Source: an uncultured Porphyromonas sp. (lineage in GTDB: Bacteria; Bacteroidota; Bacteroidia; Bacteroidales; Porphyromonadaceae). From it: DNA of 64,000 nucleotides. A model generated the notes under the pieces. It was given only the letters and a program-made list of their open reading frames with translations, had not been told where the DNA came from and ran no database searches. Both the position numbers and the translations under genes were made by a program. Below are positions 16,933-26,190 of this stretch, piece by piece (the stretch's first letter is position 1; every line of letters starts with the position of its first letter). Location of the stretch: assembly GCA_934364985.1 (NCBI GenBank), contig CAKRMU010000002.1, forward strand, positions 62,001 through 126,000, in the 5' to 3' direction.

Positions 16933-18132
16933 ATGAGTAATGACAATAAGAAGTCGGAGTACGGATTCGACACGATGGCGGTGCATGGCATGCCACATAA
17001 GAACCCTTTCGGGGCTCTATCTACACCTATCTATCAAACCTCTACCTATGTCTTTGATAGTGCAGAGCAAGGTGGAGCCCGCTTCGCTCTCGAAGAGCCG
17101 GGGTACATATATAGCAGATTGGGCAACCCTTCTTGCACACATGTAGAGGAGAAATTGGCTCTTTTAGAGGGGGCTGAGGCGGCTATTGCTTGTTCATCAG
17201 GTATGGGTGCTATCACGTCTGCACTTTGGGTGCTTCTACAACAGGGTGACCACATGGTGGCACATAAGACGCTTTATGGGTGTACCTACGCCTACTTCTC
17301 TCACGGCTTAAGCCGTTATGGCATTGATGTGAGTTTCGTAGATATGACCGACCCGGAGGAGGTGAGGAAAGCCATCCGACCCAATACTAAGGTCGTTTAC
17401 TTTGAGAGTCCTGCTAATCCTACTATGGATATGGTGGATATCGAAGCTATCACAAAGATCGCCCACGAGCAGGAGGGCATTACTGTAGTGGCTGATAATA
17501 CCTACTGCACTCCTTACCTATGTAGACCTATGGAGTATGGCGTAGATGTGGTGGTGCATTCTGCCACTAAGTACCTCAATGGTCATGGAGACGTGATCGC
17601 GGGATTTGTAGTAGGTAGCAGCGAATACATCACTCAAGTGCGTTTGGTGGGGGTTAAAGATCTGACCGGGGCTTGCCTTGGCCCACACGAAGCTTTCCTT
17701 ATCGATAGAGGGATGAAGACGCTATCAATCCGGATGGATAGGCATTCAGAAAACGCTCAAAAGGTAGCAGAGTTTCTCGAAAGTCACCCCAAGGTACTAA
17801 GTGTAGAGTATCCGGGGCTTAGTAGCTTTAAGTACAAAGCATTGGCTGATAAGTATATGAAACTCCCCGGAGGTATGATCTCTTTTGAAGTCAAAGGCGG
17901 AAAGCCTGCCGGTCAAAAGCTGATTGACACGTGCAAATTATGCTCTGTGGCTGTGAGCTTAGGGGATACCGAGACGCTGATACAGCACCCTGCAAGCATG
18001 ACCCACTCACCATATACCGAGGAGGAGTGTGCCGCAGCAGGTATTTCTCAAGGGTTAATACGTTTGTCTGTAGGTCTGGAGTGCGTCGAGGACATCATTG
18101 CTGACCTTGACCAAGCATTGCAGGCAATCTGA
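16933..18132 (+). CDS. mgl: Methionine gamma-lyase (PLP)
   Basis: The 399-residue Cys/Met-metabolism PLP enzyme splits L-methionine into methanethiol, 2-oxobutyrate and ammonia. The PLP lysine is K213 in HSATKYLNGHGD. The Cys at 117 in LYGCTYAYFSHGL marks methionine gamma-lyases as against cystathionine beta/gamma enzymes, and the length equals the P. gingivalis enzyme as I recall it. Further motifs are YSRLGNPS, CSSGMGAIT and VVADNTYCTPYL. It stands alone with its own promoter and terminator (18163-18204). It would supply volatile sulfur and 2-oxoacid for the ferredoxin-linked oxidoreductase coded at 30-32.9 kb. A cystathionine gamma-synthase or lyase is the alternative. Confidence 0.88.
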   Translation: MSNDNKKSEYGFDTMAVHGMPHKNPFGALSTPIYQTSTYVFDSAEQGGARFALEEPGYIYSRLGNPSCTHVEEKLALLEGAEAAIACSSGMGAITSALWVLLQQGDHMVAHKTLYGCTYAYFSHGLSRYGIDVSFVDMTDPEEVRKAIRPNTKVVYFESPANPTMDMVDIEAITKIAHEQEGITVVADNTYCTPYLCRPMEYGVDVVVHSATKYLNGHGDVIAGFVVGSSEYITQVRLVGVKDLTGACLGPHEAFLIDRGMKTLSIRMDRHSENAQKVAEFLESHPKVLSVEYPGLSSFKYKALADKYMKLPGGMISFEVKGGKPAGQKLIDTCKLCSVAVSLGDTETLIQHPASMTHSPYTEEECAAAGISQGLIRLSVGLECVEDIIADLDQALQAI

Positions 18133-18162
18133 AGATAGTTTAGGGGAGTGGATAACGGCCGG

Positions 18163-18204
18163 GTGTTATGCAAGGGTTTGTAAAATGACCCTTTTGCATA
18201 ACAC
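18163..18204 (+). terminator. Terminator after mgl
   Basis: Arms 18163-18177 (GTGTTATGCAAGGGT) and 18188-18204 form a long stem, imperfect by a two-base bulge, followed directly by TTTT. Confidence 0.75.
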
Positions 18205-18303
18205 TTTTGTCGTATCATTTTGTATCGTACTCTATATTAATAAGAGGAAAGAACGTGGGAGCCTACATAATTTAGATAATGGCACATTTTCTCATCTTAT
18301 ATA

Positions 18304-18335
18304 TTTGCAATTGAATTAAAAAAGTGGTACCTTTG
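18304..18335 (+). promoter_or_regulatory. Consensus promoter of the ferritin gene
   Basis: TTTG at 18304-18307 and TACCTTTG at 18328-18335 with exactly 20 bases between them form a perfect match to the Bacteroidetes promoter. The ATG at 18377 follows 41 bases later. Confidence 0.8.
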
Positions 18336-18376
18336 GAATTAGTAATAAATTTCACTTTTAGATAAAATTGAATGTT

Positions 18377-18862
18377 ATGATTAAGAAAGAGCTACAAGCT
18401 AAAATAAACGACCAGATTAACTTTGAGTACGAGTCGGCATTACTATACAAGCAGATGTCTATACAGATGGATACTATTGGGTGGGCCGGCTTCGCACAAT
18501 GGTTCCATACCCAGTATCACGAAGAGATAGCACATGCTGAGGATATGGTGAGATATATGCTTTCTCGTGGGGAGACACCTGTCCTCAAGGATATCAAGAT
18601 CCAGAAGCCTAAAACCGCCGATGTAATAGCCTATTTTGAGGCTGCTTATAAGCACGAGTGTACGGTCTCTGATAGGATTGATGACATCGTTACGGAGGCA
18701 ATCACAGCAAAAGACTATGCGACTGAAAACTTCTTCCGTAAGTACGTTGACGAGCAAGTAGAGGAAGAGGAGACGGTAGCCGGTATCGTGGATCGTCTGA
18801 AGTTGGCTAATGGTACTGCCGGCTTTGTAGTGATCGATTCGCAATTGGGAAATCGGAAATAA
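18377..18862 (+). CDS. ftn: Ferritin
   Basis: The 161-residue bacterial ferritin-like protein is read from ATG 18377 (the TTG at 18368 is an extension of three codons without merit). Ferroxidase-centre residues are seen as E17 in NFEYES, the ExxH in HEEIAHAEDM, and E/Q residues in KHECTVSDRI and KYVDEQVEEEETV. It oxidises ferrous iron and stores it in a 24-subunit cytoplasmic shell. It is a single gene between a perfect promoter and a terminator at 18888-18920. Regulation by iron or oxidative stress is usual for the family, but no operator was recognised. Confidence 0.92.
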   Translation: MIKKELQAKINDQINFEYESALLYKQMSIQMDTIGWAGFAQWFHTQYHEEIAHAEDMVRYMLSRGETPVLKDIKIQKPKTADVIAYFEAAYKHECTVSDRIDDIVTEAITAKDYATENFFRKYVDEQVEEEETVAGIVDRLKLANGTAGFVVIDSQLGNRK

Positions 18863-18887
18863 GGTCATTTTTTGATCGTTCGAGTGT

Positions 18888-18920
18888 AAGGGTATGCCTT
18901 TAAGCATAGGGCATACCCTT
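18888..18920 (+). terminator. Terminator after ferritin
   Basis: Perfect 11-bp arms AAGGGTATGCC (18888-18898) and 18910-18920 with an 11-base loop are followed by TTTCCTTTTTT. Confidence 0.85.
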
Positions 18921-19020
18921 TTCCTTTTTTGTGCTTATGAGCGTTTGTATAGGGGGATTACTTGGTAGAATAATCGGATTTTATTATCTTGCACTTGGTA
19001 AATCATTTAACTGATAGAGG

Positions 19021-20172
19021 ATGAAAGGTAATCATAGATATTTACTCGTAGGGGCATTCGCCAGCGTGATGTCGCTACTCGCAGGGTGTGGCTTATTTGC
19101 TCCGGATCATTCGGGAGAAGTGACCGGGAGAAGTGCCACTTTGGTGGAGAAGCAATTGATACTCGTCGGGACATATACCGATAAAGGGTCGGAGGGTGTT
19201 TATTCATTTACTTACACCCCAAACCAGCAACAGATACGGCATACCGGCACTTTTATTACGCCCAATCCTACCTATTTGGCATACGACAAATCTAAAGGAG
19301 TCGTCTTTATTTCTAACGAAGAGAGCTCCACAGATAAGGCTATGGTCACAGCCGCAAGCCTTGATGGCAGGAGTGGAAGGCTCACTGCTCTAAACAGCTC
19401 ATATACGCTGGGTGTTTCGCCCTCTTCCATAGCTACCGACAGCCGTAATTATGTAGTAACTGCCAATAATGGATCAGGATCACTCACGCTATTTAAGGTA
19501 GATGGTCATGGACTTTTGGGACAACCGGACTGGAATATAGTAATGGACCAGCAAGAGGATGCTCGCCCTCAATGTGTCCTTTTCTCTCCCAATAATAAGG
19601 AGCTTTTCCTAACGGATAGGGGGCTAGATAAGGTTTATCATTTCAACGTCAGTGCCAATAACCCACCCCTTACCATTGACACAAACTCGATGTCTCTGCC
19701 CACGGGTACAGCCCCAATATGTATGACGTTGGATGCTAAAGGCGAATACGCTTATCTATTATCAGGAAACACACCCTACATCTATGTGTATCGCCATCGT
19801 GATGGCAGCCTGGATGAGGTGCAGAGATATGAATTATCCGTGCCTGCTCATTCCCATGGTCAGCATTTAGCCCTTAGCGGTGACGGCAAGTTTTTGTACG
19901 CTTCACACTCTGGAGCGACTAACGCCGTTAGCATTTTCAAAGTGGAGCCAACTAATGGGACGATTAGGGAAGTAGGACAAAAAAAAGTGGGTGCAATGCC
20001 ACGACATTTTGCGATAAGTCCCGACGGGCAAATGCTGGTCATAGCTTGTATGGACAGTAACAAAATAGAGTTTTACCATCGAGATATGACCACGGGGCTT
20101 CTTACAGATGCCAAGTCGCTCGGTGTCAGTATGAGTCGCCCGGCGTATGTACTTTGGTTGGAGCAGTTTTAA
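19021..20172 (+). CDS. Lactonase-family beta-propeller lipoprotein (6-phosphogluconolactonase-like)
   Basis: The 383-residue protein has a lipoprotein signal ending LLAGC (Cys23) and then a seven-bladed beta-propeller of the YbhE/lactonase type: LILVGTYTDKGSEGVYSF, NPTYLAYDKSKGVVFISNEE, VLFSPNNKELFLTDRGLDKVYHF, LALSGDGKFLYASHSG, FAISPDGQMLVIACMDSNKIEFY. Cytoplasmic members hydrolyse 6-phosphogluconolactone. The lipid anchor here argues against a role in the pentose phosphate pathway and for action on another lactone or a binding role at the membrane. It is a single gene that ends in a hairpin at 20176-20208. Confidence 0.8.
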   Translation: MKGNHRYLLVGAFASVMSLLAGCGLFAPDHSGEVTGRSATLVEKQLILVGTYTDKGSEGVYSFTYTPNQQQIRHTGTFITPNPTYLAYDKSKGVVFISNEESSTDKAMVTAASLDGRSGRLTALNSSYTLGVSPSSIATDSRNYVVTANNGSGSLTLFKVDGHGLLGQPDWNIVMDQQEDARPQCVLFSPNNKELFLTDRGLDKVYHFNVSANNPPLTIDTNSMSLPTGTAPICMTLDAKGEYAYLLSGNTPYIYVYRHRDGSLDEVQRYELSVPAHSHGQHLALSGDGKFLYASHSGATNAVSIFKVEPTNGTIREVGQKKVGAMPRHFAISPDGQMLVIACMDSNKIEFYHRDMTTGLLTDAKSLGVSMSRPAYVLWLEQF

Positions 20173-20175
20173 AGA

Positions 20176-20208
20176 CACTTTTTTAGTTTGTTTCTAAGTA
20201 AAAAAGTG
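20176..20208 (+). terminator. Hairpin after the lactonase gene
   Basis: Perfect 10-bp arms CACTTTTTTA (20176-20185) and 20199-20208 lie four bases after the stop codon. The T-rich arm serves as its own U-tract in one direction. Confidence 0.6.
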
Positions 20209-20265
20209 CCTATGTGGCTATTTTTGACGACATTTGCCAAAATATAGAATCCATAACTACGAGAT

Positions 20266-21105
20266 ATGAAGCGGGATGAATTGATACGGGAGATAGGGCG
20301 GAAGCACAGTTTTCTTTGCGTAGGATTGGATAGCGATCCTCAAAAACTCCCAAAGCACCTGACGCGAGATGCCGAAGGTATGCTTACTTTTAACCAAGCA
20401 ATAATAGACGCTACACGCGAATATACCATCGCCTATAAGCCGAATATAGCATTTTATGAAGCCTTAGGCAGCGAGGGGATCGTGGCACTTGAGCAGACCG
20501 TAAGCTACCTCCGAGCAAAAGCCCCAGAGTGTTTTGTAATACTTGATGCCAAGAGAGGAGACATCGGGAATACCTCCGGTCTATATGCACGGATGGCATT
20601 TGAGCAGTTAGGAGTAGACGCTATCACCGTTGCTCCATATATGGGAAGAGACAGCGTGGAGCCCTTTTTACAATACCCCGATAAGTGGGTTGTCCTCCTC
20701 GCCCTTACCAGCAATAGCGGTTCGCAAGATTTCGAACAAATAGAGACAAAAGATGGCGACAAAGTGTACGAGCGTGTGCTTCGGACATCAAGTGAGTGGG
20801 CATCTTCGCAAGAAATGATGTACGTCGTCGGAGCCACTAAAGCCGAATATCTCGAGGGAATCAGACGTATCATTCCTGACCATTTTTTACTGGTTCCCGG
20901 AGTGGGTGCACAGGGAGGTTCTCTAAAAGAAGTGGCAAAGTATGGCATGACGAGTGACTGCGGACTTTTAGTGAATAGCTCACGTGGCATAATCTTTGCA
21001 AGTAATAACGAAGATTTTGATGCCGTAGCAGGAGCTAAGGCTTCCGAACTTCAGCAGGAGATGAGTCGTTATTTAGATGAGTACGCAACCAATATTATAA
21101 GGTGA
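20266..21105 (+). CDS. pyrF: Orotidine 5'-phosphate decarboxylase
   Basis: The 279-residue type-2 OMP decarboxylase makes UMP from OMP, the last step of pyrimidine synthesis. The active-site motif ILDAKRGDIGNTSGLYA (Asp-Lys-x-x-Asp) is intact, with CVGLDSDPQKLPKHL at the N-terminus and FLLVPGVGAQGG near the end. It overlaps lpxD by one base (TGATG), so it heads a transcript that continues into lipid A synthesis genes. Confidence 0.95.
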   Translation: MKRDELIREIGRKHSFLCVGLDSDPQKLPKHLTRDAEGMLTFNQAIIDATREYTIAYKPNIAFYEALGSEGIVALEQTVSYLRAKAPECFVILDAKRGDIGNTSGLYARMAFEQLGVDAITVAPYMGRDSVEPFLQYPDKWVVLLALTSNSGSQDFEQIETKDGDKVYERVLRTSSEWASSQEMMYVVGATKAEYLEGIRRIIPDHFLLVPGVGAQGGSLKEVAKYGMTSDCGLLVNSSRGIIFASNNEDFDAVAGAKASELQQEMSRYLDEYATNIIR

Positions 21106-22178
21106 TGAAGTATACAGCCGAAGAGATAGCTAACCATTTAGGGGGTGTCGTAGAGGGCGATCCATCAGTCGTTCTTACCGATTTCAGTAGTTTGGAAAAA
21201 GGGAAAAAGGGCGACCTCTCTTTCTTATCTAATATGCAGTATGAGAGCTATCTGTACACAACGGATAGCAGTGCCGTTCTCGTTAATAGCGACTTTCATC
21301 CTACCGAAGAGGTACACACCACATTGATACGTGTGACTAATGCCTATACCGCACTTGCTGATCTTCTGAAGCTACGTGACGCACATAGCGAGAAGCCTAC
21401 CGGCATTTCGCCTTTGGCTTTTGTGGATCCCACAGCTACAATAGGTAAGGATTGCTACATAGGTCCTTTCGCATTTATCGGTCGCGAATGTAGCATTGGC
21501 GATGGTGTGCGAATATGGCCTCAGGCTTTTGTAGGCAAGCACGTAGTGATTGGCAATAATTGTCGCATCTATGCGATGGCTGTAGTATGCGACCGCACAA
21601 GGATAGGACAGCGTTGCGTGATTCATTCGGGAGCGGTCATCGGTGCGGATGGCTTTGGTTTTGCTCCAGATGAGGATGGCTACCACAAGATACCGCAGAC
21701 AGGGCGAGTAGTTTTAGAGGATGATGTAGAGATAGGTGCCAATGCGTGTGTAGATAGAGCCGTTATTGATACAACAATTATCCGTAAAGGGGTGAAGCTT
21801 GATAACTTAGTTCAGATAGGGCATAATTCCGAAGTCAAGGAACACACAGTGATAGCTGCCCAGAGTGGAATAGCCGGGTCTACGACTATCGGAGCGTGGA
21901 ATATGCTTGCAGGGCAGGTGGGCATTGCGGGTCATCTAAAGACGACCGACCACGTGACGTTTGCCGCAAAAACAGGTGTGCTGAGTGATATCAACGAGGC
22001 AGGCACTGTGTGGTTTGGCTATCCTGCACAGCCACACGTAAGGGCGATGAAAGCCTCAGCTAAGTTTGCCAAATTGCCCGAGATGGATAAAGAGATATAC
22101 GCATTGCGTAAAGAAGTTGAGGCACTTAGAGACGAATTAAACAGCCTTAAAAAGAAAAATAATGGCACAAAAGAGTGA
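21105..22178 (+). CDS. lpxD: UDP-3-O-acylglucosamine N-acyltransferase
   Basis: The 357-residue enzyme adds the second 3-hydroxyacyl chain, on N-2 of UDP-3-O-acyl-glucosamine, in lipid A synthesis. After an N-terminal uridine-binding domain (about 1-95; TAEEIANHLGG, LSFLSN) come many left-handed beta-helix hexapeptides (for example VDPTATIGKDCYIGPFAFIG) and a C-terminal coiled-coil (ALRKEVEALRDELNSLKKK). The catalytic His is in LVQIGHNSEV. ATG 21105 is preferred to GTG 21102 because it forms the TGATG overlap with pyrF. It overlaps lpxC-fabZ by 17 bases. Confidence 0.95.
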   Translation: MKYTAEEIANHLGGVVEGDPSVVLTDFSSLEKGKKGDLSFLSNMQYESYLYTTDSSAVLVNSDFHPTEEVHTTLIRVTNAYTALADLLKLRDAHSEKPTGISPLAFVDPTATIGKDCYIGPFAFIGRECSIGDGVRIWPQAFVGKHVVIGNNCRIYAMAVVCDRTRIGQRCVIHSGAVIGADGFGFAPDEDGYHKIPQTGRVVLEDDVEIGANACVDRAVIDTTIIRKGVKLDNLVQIGHNSEVKEHTVIAAQSGIAGSTTIGAWNMLAGQVGIAGHLKTTDHVTFAAKTGVLSDINEAGTVWFGYPAQPHVRAMKASAKFAKLPEMDKEIYALRKEVEALRDELNSLKKKNNGTKE

Positions 22179-23583
22179 AACGACAGGCAACACTCTGAAG
22201 CAACAAACCCTCGGGGGCACTTTCGAGTTAGAGGGTAAGGGGTTGCATACGGGGTTGGATATTAAGGTGAAGTTTAGCCCGGCAAAAGAGGGTCATGGTA
22301 TCAAGATATGTAGGGTGGATCTTCCCGATAAACCCACCATTCCGGCCTTAGCTGAGTATGTTACGAAGACGGTAAGAGGCACTGTACTTTCAGATAAATC
22401 GCTTCAGGTGAGTACTGTAGAGCATGCACTTTCTGCTCTATATGCGATGAAGATAGATAACTGTCTCATAGAGGTTAATGCCCCTGAGATGCCTATTTTT
22501 GACGGCAGTGCAAGGGAGTATATAGAGAATATTCTTAAGGTTGGAATCCAGGAACAAAATGCGGTTCGGGAGGTATATGTTGTGAAGCGAAAGATAGAAG
22601 TTCGCGACGAGGAGGGTAACGCTCACCTCACGATACTTCCCGATAGCTCCTTTGGTGTACATGTACTTATCTCCTTTAATTCTCGCGTATTATCGAATCA
22701 ATATGCTACACTTGAGCAAATGGAGGATTATCCAGAAGAGATTGCTTCAGCACGTACTTTTGTATTCGTCCGTGAGATAGAAGGCTTATTAGATAGCAAT
22801 CTCATCAAGGGCGGAGACCTTGATAATGCCATCGTCATTTACGACCAAGAAATTTCTCAGGACAAGATGGATAAGCTTGCAGCTATGGTAGGCACGACGT
22901 CCAAGCCTGCAGGCGAATTGGGTTACATCAATAATAAACCCCTCAAGTATATCAATGAACCAGCTCGCCATAAGCTCCTTGACCTTATCGGGGATTTAGC
23001 ACTTATCGGCAGGCAATTGCAGGGACGTGTCATTGCCACCTGCCCGGGGCATTCGATAAATACCCGGATGGCGAAACTTATTCGTAAGGATATTCGCCTA
23101 AATGAGACCCAATCTCCGGTTTACGATCCTAACGAAGAGCCTTTGCTGAATGTCCAAAATGTCAAAGCTTTATTACCACATCGGTATCCAATGCTTTTGG
23201 TGGATAAAGTGATTGAGATAGGGCCTGAGCATATCGTGGGTATCAAAAACGTGACGAGCAATGAGCCATTCTTCCCAGGTCATTTTCCCGATGAGCCCGT
23301 ATTGCCGGGGGTATTACAGATAGAGAGTATGGCACAGGTCGGGGGCTTGCTTATACTGAATCAGCTTGAGAATCCCGAGGAATATTCTACTTACTTCCTC
23401 ACAATTGACAATGTTAAGTTTAGGCACAAGGTGGTCCCAGGGGATACTTTGGTCATCAAAGTGGTGCTAATGAGCCCACTTCGTAGGAATATAGCCAATA
23501 TGCGAGGGCTTATTTTTGTAGGGGAGAAATTGGTATGTGAGGCTGAGTTTATGGCTCAGATTGTCCAGAATAATAAGAGATAA
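22162..23583 (+). CDS. lpxC-fabZ: Bifunctional LpxC deacetylase / FabZ dehydratase
   Basis: A 473-residue fusion. Residues 1-300 are LpxC, the zinc enzyme that deacetylates UDP-3-O-acyl-GlcNAc and commits the cell to lipid A synthesis: TVEHALSAL (H88), FDGSAREYI and RHKLLDLIGDLALIG. Residues 325-473 are FabZ, the 3-hydroxyacyl-ACP dehydratase of fatty acid synthesis (LLPHRYPMLLVDKV, EPFFPGHFPDEPVLPGVLQIESMAQ; the His and Glu catalytic pair is present). The fusion is typical of Bacteroidetes and places the two enzymes that compete for 3-hydroxyacyl-ACP in one chain. It is flanked by lpxD and lpxA. Confidence 0.96.
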   Translation: MAQKSETTGNTLKQQTLGGTFELEGKGLHTGLDIKVKFSPAKEGHGIKICRVDLPDKPTIPALAEYVTKTVRGTVLSDKSLQVSTVEHALSALYAMKIDNCLIEVNAPEMPIFDGSAREYIENILKVGIQEQNAVREVYVVKRKIEVRDEEGNAHLTILPDSSFGVHVLISFNSRVLSNQYATLEQMEDYPEEIASARTFVFVREIEGLLDSNLIKGGDLDNAIVIYDQEISQDKMDKLAAMVGTTSKPAGELGYINNKPLKYINEPARHKLLDLIGDLALIGRQLQGRVIATCPGHSINTRMAKLIRKDIRLNETQSPVYDPNEEPLLNVQNVKALLPHRYPMLLVDKVIEIGPEHIVGIKNVTSNEPFFPGHFPDEPVLPGVLQIESMAQVGGLLILNQLENPEEYSTYFLTIDNVKFRHKVVPGDTLVIKVVLMSPLRRNIANMRGLIFVGEKLVCEAEFMAQIVQNNKR

Positions 23584-23588
23584 AAGCT

Positions 23589-24383
23589 ATGAAAAATGTG
23601 AATATCAGTCCGCTCGCTGTCATACATCCCGACGCTGTTTTGGGAGATGGTGTGCAGGTAGGTCCCTTTGCTATCATTGAGGATAACGTAGAGGTGGGCG
23701 AAGGCACAGAGATTAAGTCTGGTGCTATCCTCAGGTATGGGGCGAGGATCGGTAAGGGATGTGTTATTCATCCCTACGCAGTTATTTCGGGCGAGCCTCA
23801 GGATCTCAAATTTAAAGGAGAGGATACCGTTGCGATCATAGGTGACGGCACGACGATTCGGGAGTACGCTACGATCAGTAGAGGTACCGCATCAAAGGGC
23901 TTTACGAAGGTTGGTTCGGATGTGCTTATTATGGCGTATGCCCACGTGGCACACGACTGTGAGGTTGCAGATAAAGTGATCATCGGCAATGCTTGCCAAG
24001 TAGCTGGCGAAGTAGAGATTGCTGAGCATGCTATCTTAGGAGGTGGCACACTGGTTCACCAGTTTGTACGCATAGGTCGGCATTGTATGATACAGGGTGG
24101 TACGCGGGTGACGAAAGATATTCCTCCGTATACGTTAATTGGTCGTGAGCCGGCGATGTATTGTGGTATCAATATTGTGGGGTTGCGGCGCCGAGAGTTT
24201 ACTAAGGAGCAAATCTACCTTATCAATGATATCTACCGCACGCTCTATACACGTGGTCTTAATAATACCGAAGCCGTTCAAGTGATAAAGGACGAATACG
24301 AAGATCTCCCTGAGAAAAAAGCCATCCTTGATTTCATAGTAACATCACGGCGAGGTATTGTACGTGGGGGGTCGGTAGACTAA
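23589..24383 (+). CDS. lpxA: UDP-N-acetylglucosamine O-acyltransferase
   Basis: The 264-residue enzyme transfers a 3-hydroxyacyl chain from ACP to O-3 of UDP-GlcNAc, the first step of lipid A synthesis. A long left-handed beta-helix built of hexapeptides (ISPLAVIHPDAVLGDGVQVGPF) is followed by AHVAHDCEV, which carries the catalytic His, and by a helical C-terminal domain (GLRRREFTKEQIYLINDIYRTLY). Length equals the family norm. It lies five bases after lpxC-fabZ, completing lpxD-lpxCfabZ-lpxA. Confidence 0.96.
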   Translation: MKNVNISPLAVIHPDAVLGDGVQVGPFAIIEDNVEVGEGTEIKSGAILRYGARIGKGCVIHPYAVISGEPQDLKFKGEDTVAIIGDGTTIREYATISRGTASKGFTKVGSDVLIMAYAHVAHDCEVADKVIIGNACQVAGEVEIAEHAILGGGTLVHQFVRIGRHCMIQGGTRVTKDIPPYTLIGREPAMYCGINIVGLRRREFTKEQIYLINDIYRTLYTRGLNNTEAVQVIKDEYEDLPEKKAILDFIVTSRRGIVRGGSVD

Positions 24384-24431
24384 TTTGGGGAGGAATAGAT
24401 TAAAAAATCTCTTTATTTGTAATAGCACAAA

Positions 24432-25004
24432 ATGATATACCGCTTGGTGATGGTGAGCGACGAAGCTCCCGACTTTTTATTAGAGATACGTATCGATGGC
24501 ACTGATTCTTTTAAGTCACTTCATGATGCCATTATTAAGGCTGCGGGATATAGCGAGGGCGAGCTTTCCAGTTTTTTCGTTGCTGATAAGTATTGGCATC
24601 CCCATCAAGAGATCCTATTGATGGATATGGGATTGCGAGGTACCGATGAGGATTATTATCTCATGAAAGATACCTATATAGATGAATTTTTGGAGGACAA
24701 GGGGGATCGTTTGCTATTCCAATTTGACCAATTGGGCGACCGATATTTCTTTATTGAACTAAAGGAGATAATCTTGGGGGATACCTTAAAAGCCCCTCAA
24801 TGTACTCGTAAAAAAGGCACGGCTCCAAAGCAGACTTCAGACGTCGAGGAGCTACTTCAGAGTGCCACCATCTCTAAGGCTAAGCAACCAGTGGCTCAGG
24901 CTCTTACTCCTGAGGAGGACGATGAATTTGCGTCGGATGAGTACGACTTAGAGGACCTTGATAGCGAGGGTATGGATATCATTGATACCGAGGAAAATCT
25001 TTAA
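24432..25004 (+). CDS. Plasmid pRiA4b ORF-3-like protein
   Basis: The 190-residue protein begins MIYRLVMVSDEAPDFLLEIRI and continues SFKSLHDAIIKAAGYSEGELSSFF, FVADKYW, LLMDMG and DRLLFQFDQLGDRYFFIELKEI. This is the pattern of the pRiA4b ORF-3-like family (PF07929-type), whose function is unknown. The C-terminal 60 residues are low-complexity and very acidic (EEDDEFASDEYDLEDLDSEG) and probably disordered. It sits between lpxA (48 bases) and miaA (3 bases) and is likely in the same transcript. Confidence 0.75.
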   Translation: MIYRLVMVSDEAPDFLLEIRIDGTDSFKSLHDAIIKAAGYSEGELSSFFVADKYWHPHQEILLMDMGLRGTDEDYYLMKDTYIDEFLEDKGDRLLFQFDQLGDRYFFIELKEIILGDTLKAPQCTRKKGTAPKQTSDVEELLQSATISKAKQPVAQALTPEEDDEFASDEYDLEDLDSEGMDIIDTEENL

Positions 25005-25007
25005 GAC

Positions 25008-25892
25008 GTGCCACATAGGCTCATAGTGGTTATAGGACCTACGGGGGTGGGGAAGTCAGCCTATGCCATTCGTCTGGCACAGGATTTACATTGCCCGATA
25101 ATCTCATCCGATAGTAGACAGGTATATAGGGGGATGACCATAGGTACCGATGCTCCCCGCGAATCTCTTCTGAATACTATTCCCCATTATTTAGTGGCTT
25201 GCAGGGAGGTGTGGCAACCATATAGCGCGAGTGATTTTGCACACGACGCAGAGCGACTTCTTGATGATTTTGCCCCTATATATCCTGATATTGTGATGGT
25301 GGGAGGTAGTATGCTGTACCTCCAAGCCCTTCTTTTCGGACTTAGCGATGCCCCTGCCGCTTCTCCTGAAGTGAGGCAAGCTCTTTGGCGTGAATACCAT
25401 GCGTACGGGGCTACGCCCTTAAGGGAGCGACTAAAAGTGGTCGATCCTGTGTACCTAAGTCAGATAGACCCGAATAATCATAAGCGAATCATTAGAGCTT
25501 TAGAGGTCTACGAGACTACAGGTAAGCCCTTTTCAAGTTATCACAAAGAGAGCTATCCACGACCCTTGGGTTACGATGTAGAGCTCCATTTAGTGACCCG
25601 TCCTCGCCCTCAGCTGTACGAAAGGATTAATGCCCGAGTGGCACAAATGATGGATCGGGGATTAGTTGAGGAGGTGAAACGTTTAGCTCCTTATCGCAAC
25701 GAAAATGCCCTCAATACCATCGGCTATAAAGAGGTATTCCAATACCTTGATGGCGATATTCCGCTCCACGAAGCACAATCTCTAATCGCTAAACACACAC
25801 GTACTTACGCTCGTCAGCAGATATCCTTTTTCACGAAGTGGTGCAAGGAGGGGAGCCCATTCCGCTATCAAATTGTCAGCCTTACTGATTAA
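25008..25892 (+). CDS. miaA: tRNA dimethylallyltransferase
   Basis: The 294-residue enzyme adds a dimethylallyl group to N6 of A37 in tRNAs that read codons starting with U. Seen motifs are the P-loop GPTGVGKS (residues 10-17), the conserved SSDSRQVYRGMTIGTDAP, the GGSMLYLQAL segment and TIGYKEV near the end. The start codon is GTG at 25008; no in-frame ATG is close. It follows the ORF-3-like gene by three bases and closes the pyrF-lpx-miaA run. Slightly short but complete. Confidence 0.95.
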   Translation: MPHRLIVVIGPTGVGKSAYAIRLAQDLHCPIISSDSRQVYRGMTIGTDAPRESLLNTIPHYLVACREVWQPYSASDFAHDAERLLDDFAPIYPDIVMVGGSMLYLQALLFGLSDAPAASPEVRQALWREYHAYGATPLRERLKVVDPVYLSQIDPNNHKRIIRALEVYETTGKPFSSYHKESYPRPLGYDVELHLVTRPRPQLYERINARVAQMMDRGLVEEVKRLAPYRNENALNTIGYKEVFQYLDGDIPLHEAQSLIAKHTRTYARQQISFFTKWCKEGSPFRYQIVSLTD

Positions 25893-25966
25893 TAGAGGGC
25901 GTTTAAAGGGGCTATACAGGGAGTCCCTTTATATTCTTTAAATCCATATTATTACTATAGTCTTAA

Positions 25967-26071
25967 GGTATCAAGTATCAGCTCAGGAGGATACCTGGTA
26001 TTAGCTCCGACGAATATAGGGAATTCGTCTCGACTAATATCAGGTATCCGCTAAGCCTAATAGCATCCTAT
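25967..26071. repeat. 23-bp palindromic repeat array 3
   Basis: Units start at 25967, 25990, 26013, 26036 and 26059, all 23 bp apart. Cores are GGTATCAAGTATC, GATACCTGGTATT, AATATAGGGAATT, AATATCAGGTATC and the degenerate AATAGCATCCTAT. It fills the centre of the 298-base gap between miaA and cdd. Confidence 0.9.
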
Positions 26072-26190
26072 TTAGTTTCAGATGCCTTATCAAGAGACGT
26101 TTTTATGTTAATTTATGCCATAAAGGGCCTGCTTTTATCCGTAATTATTGGTACCTTTATGCTCAGTATATATGAGTAATACGACAACCT

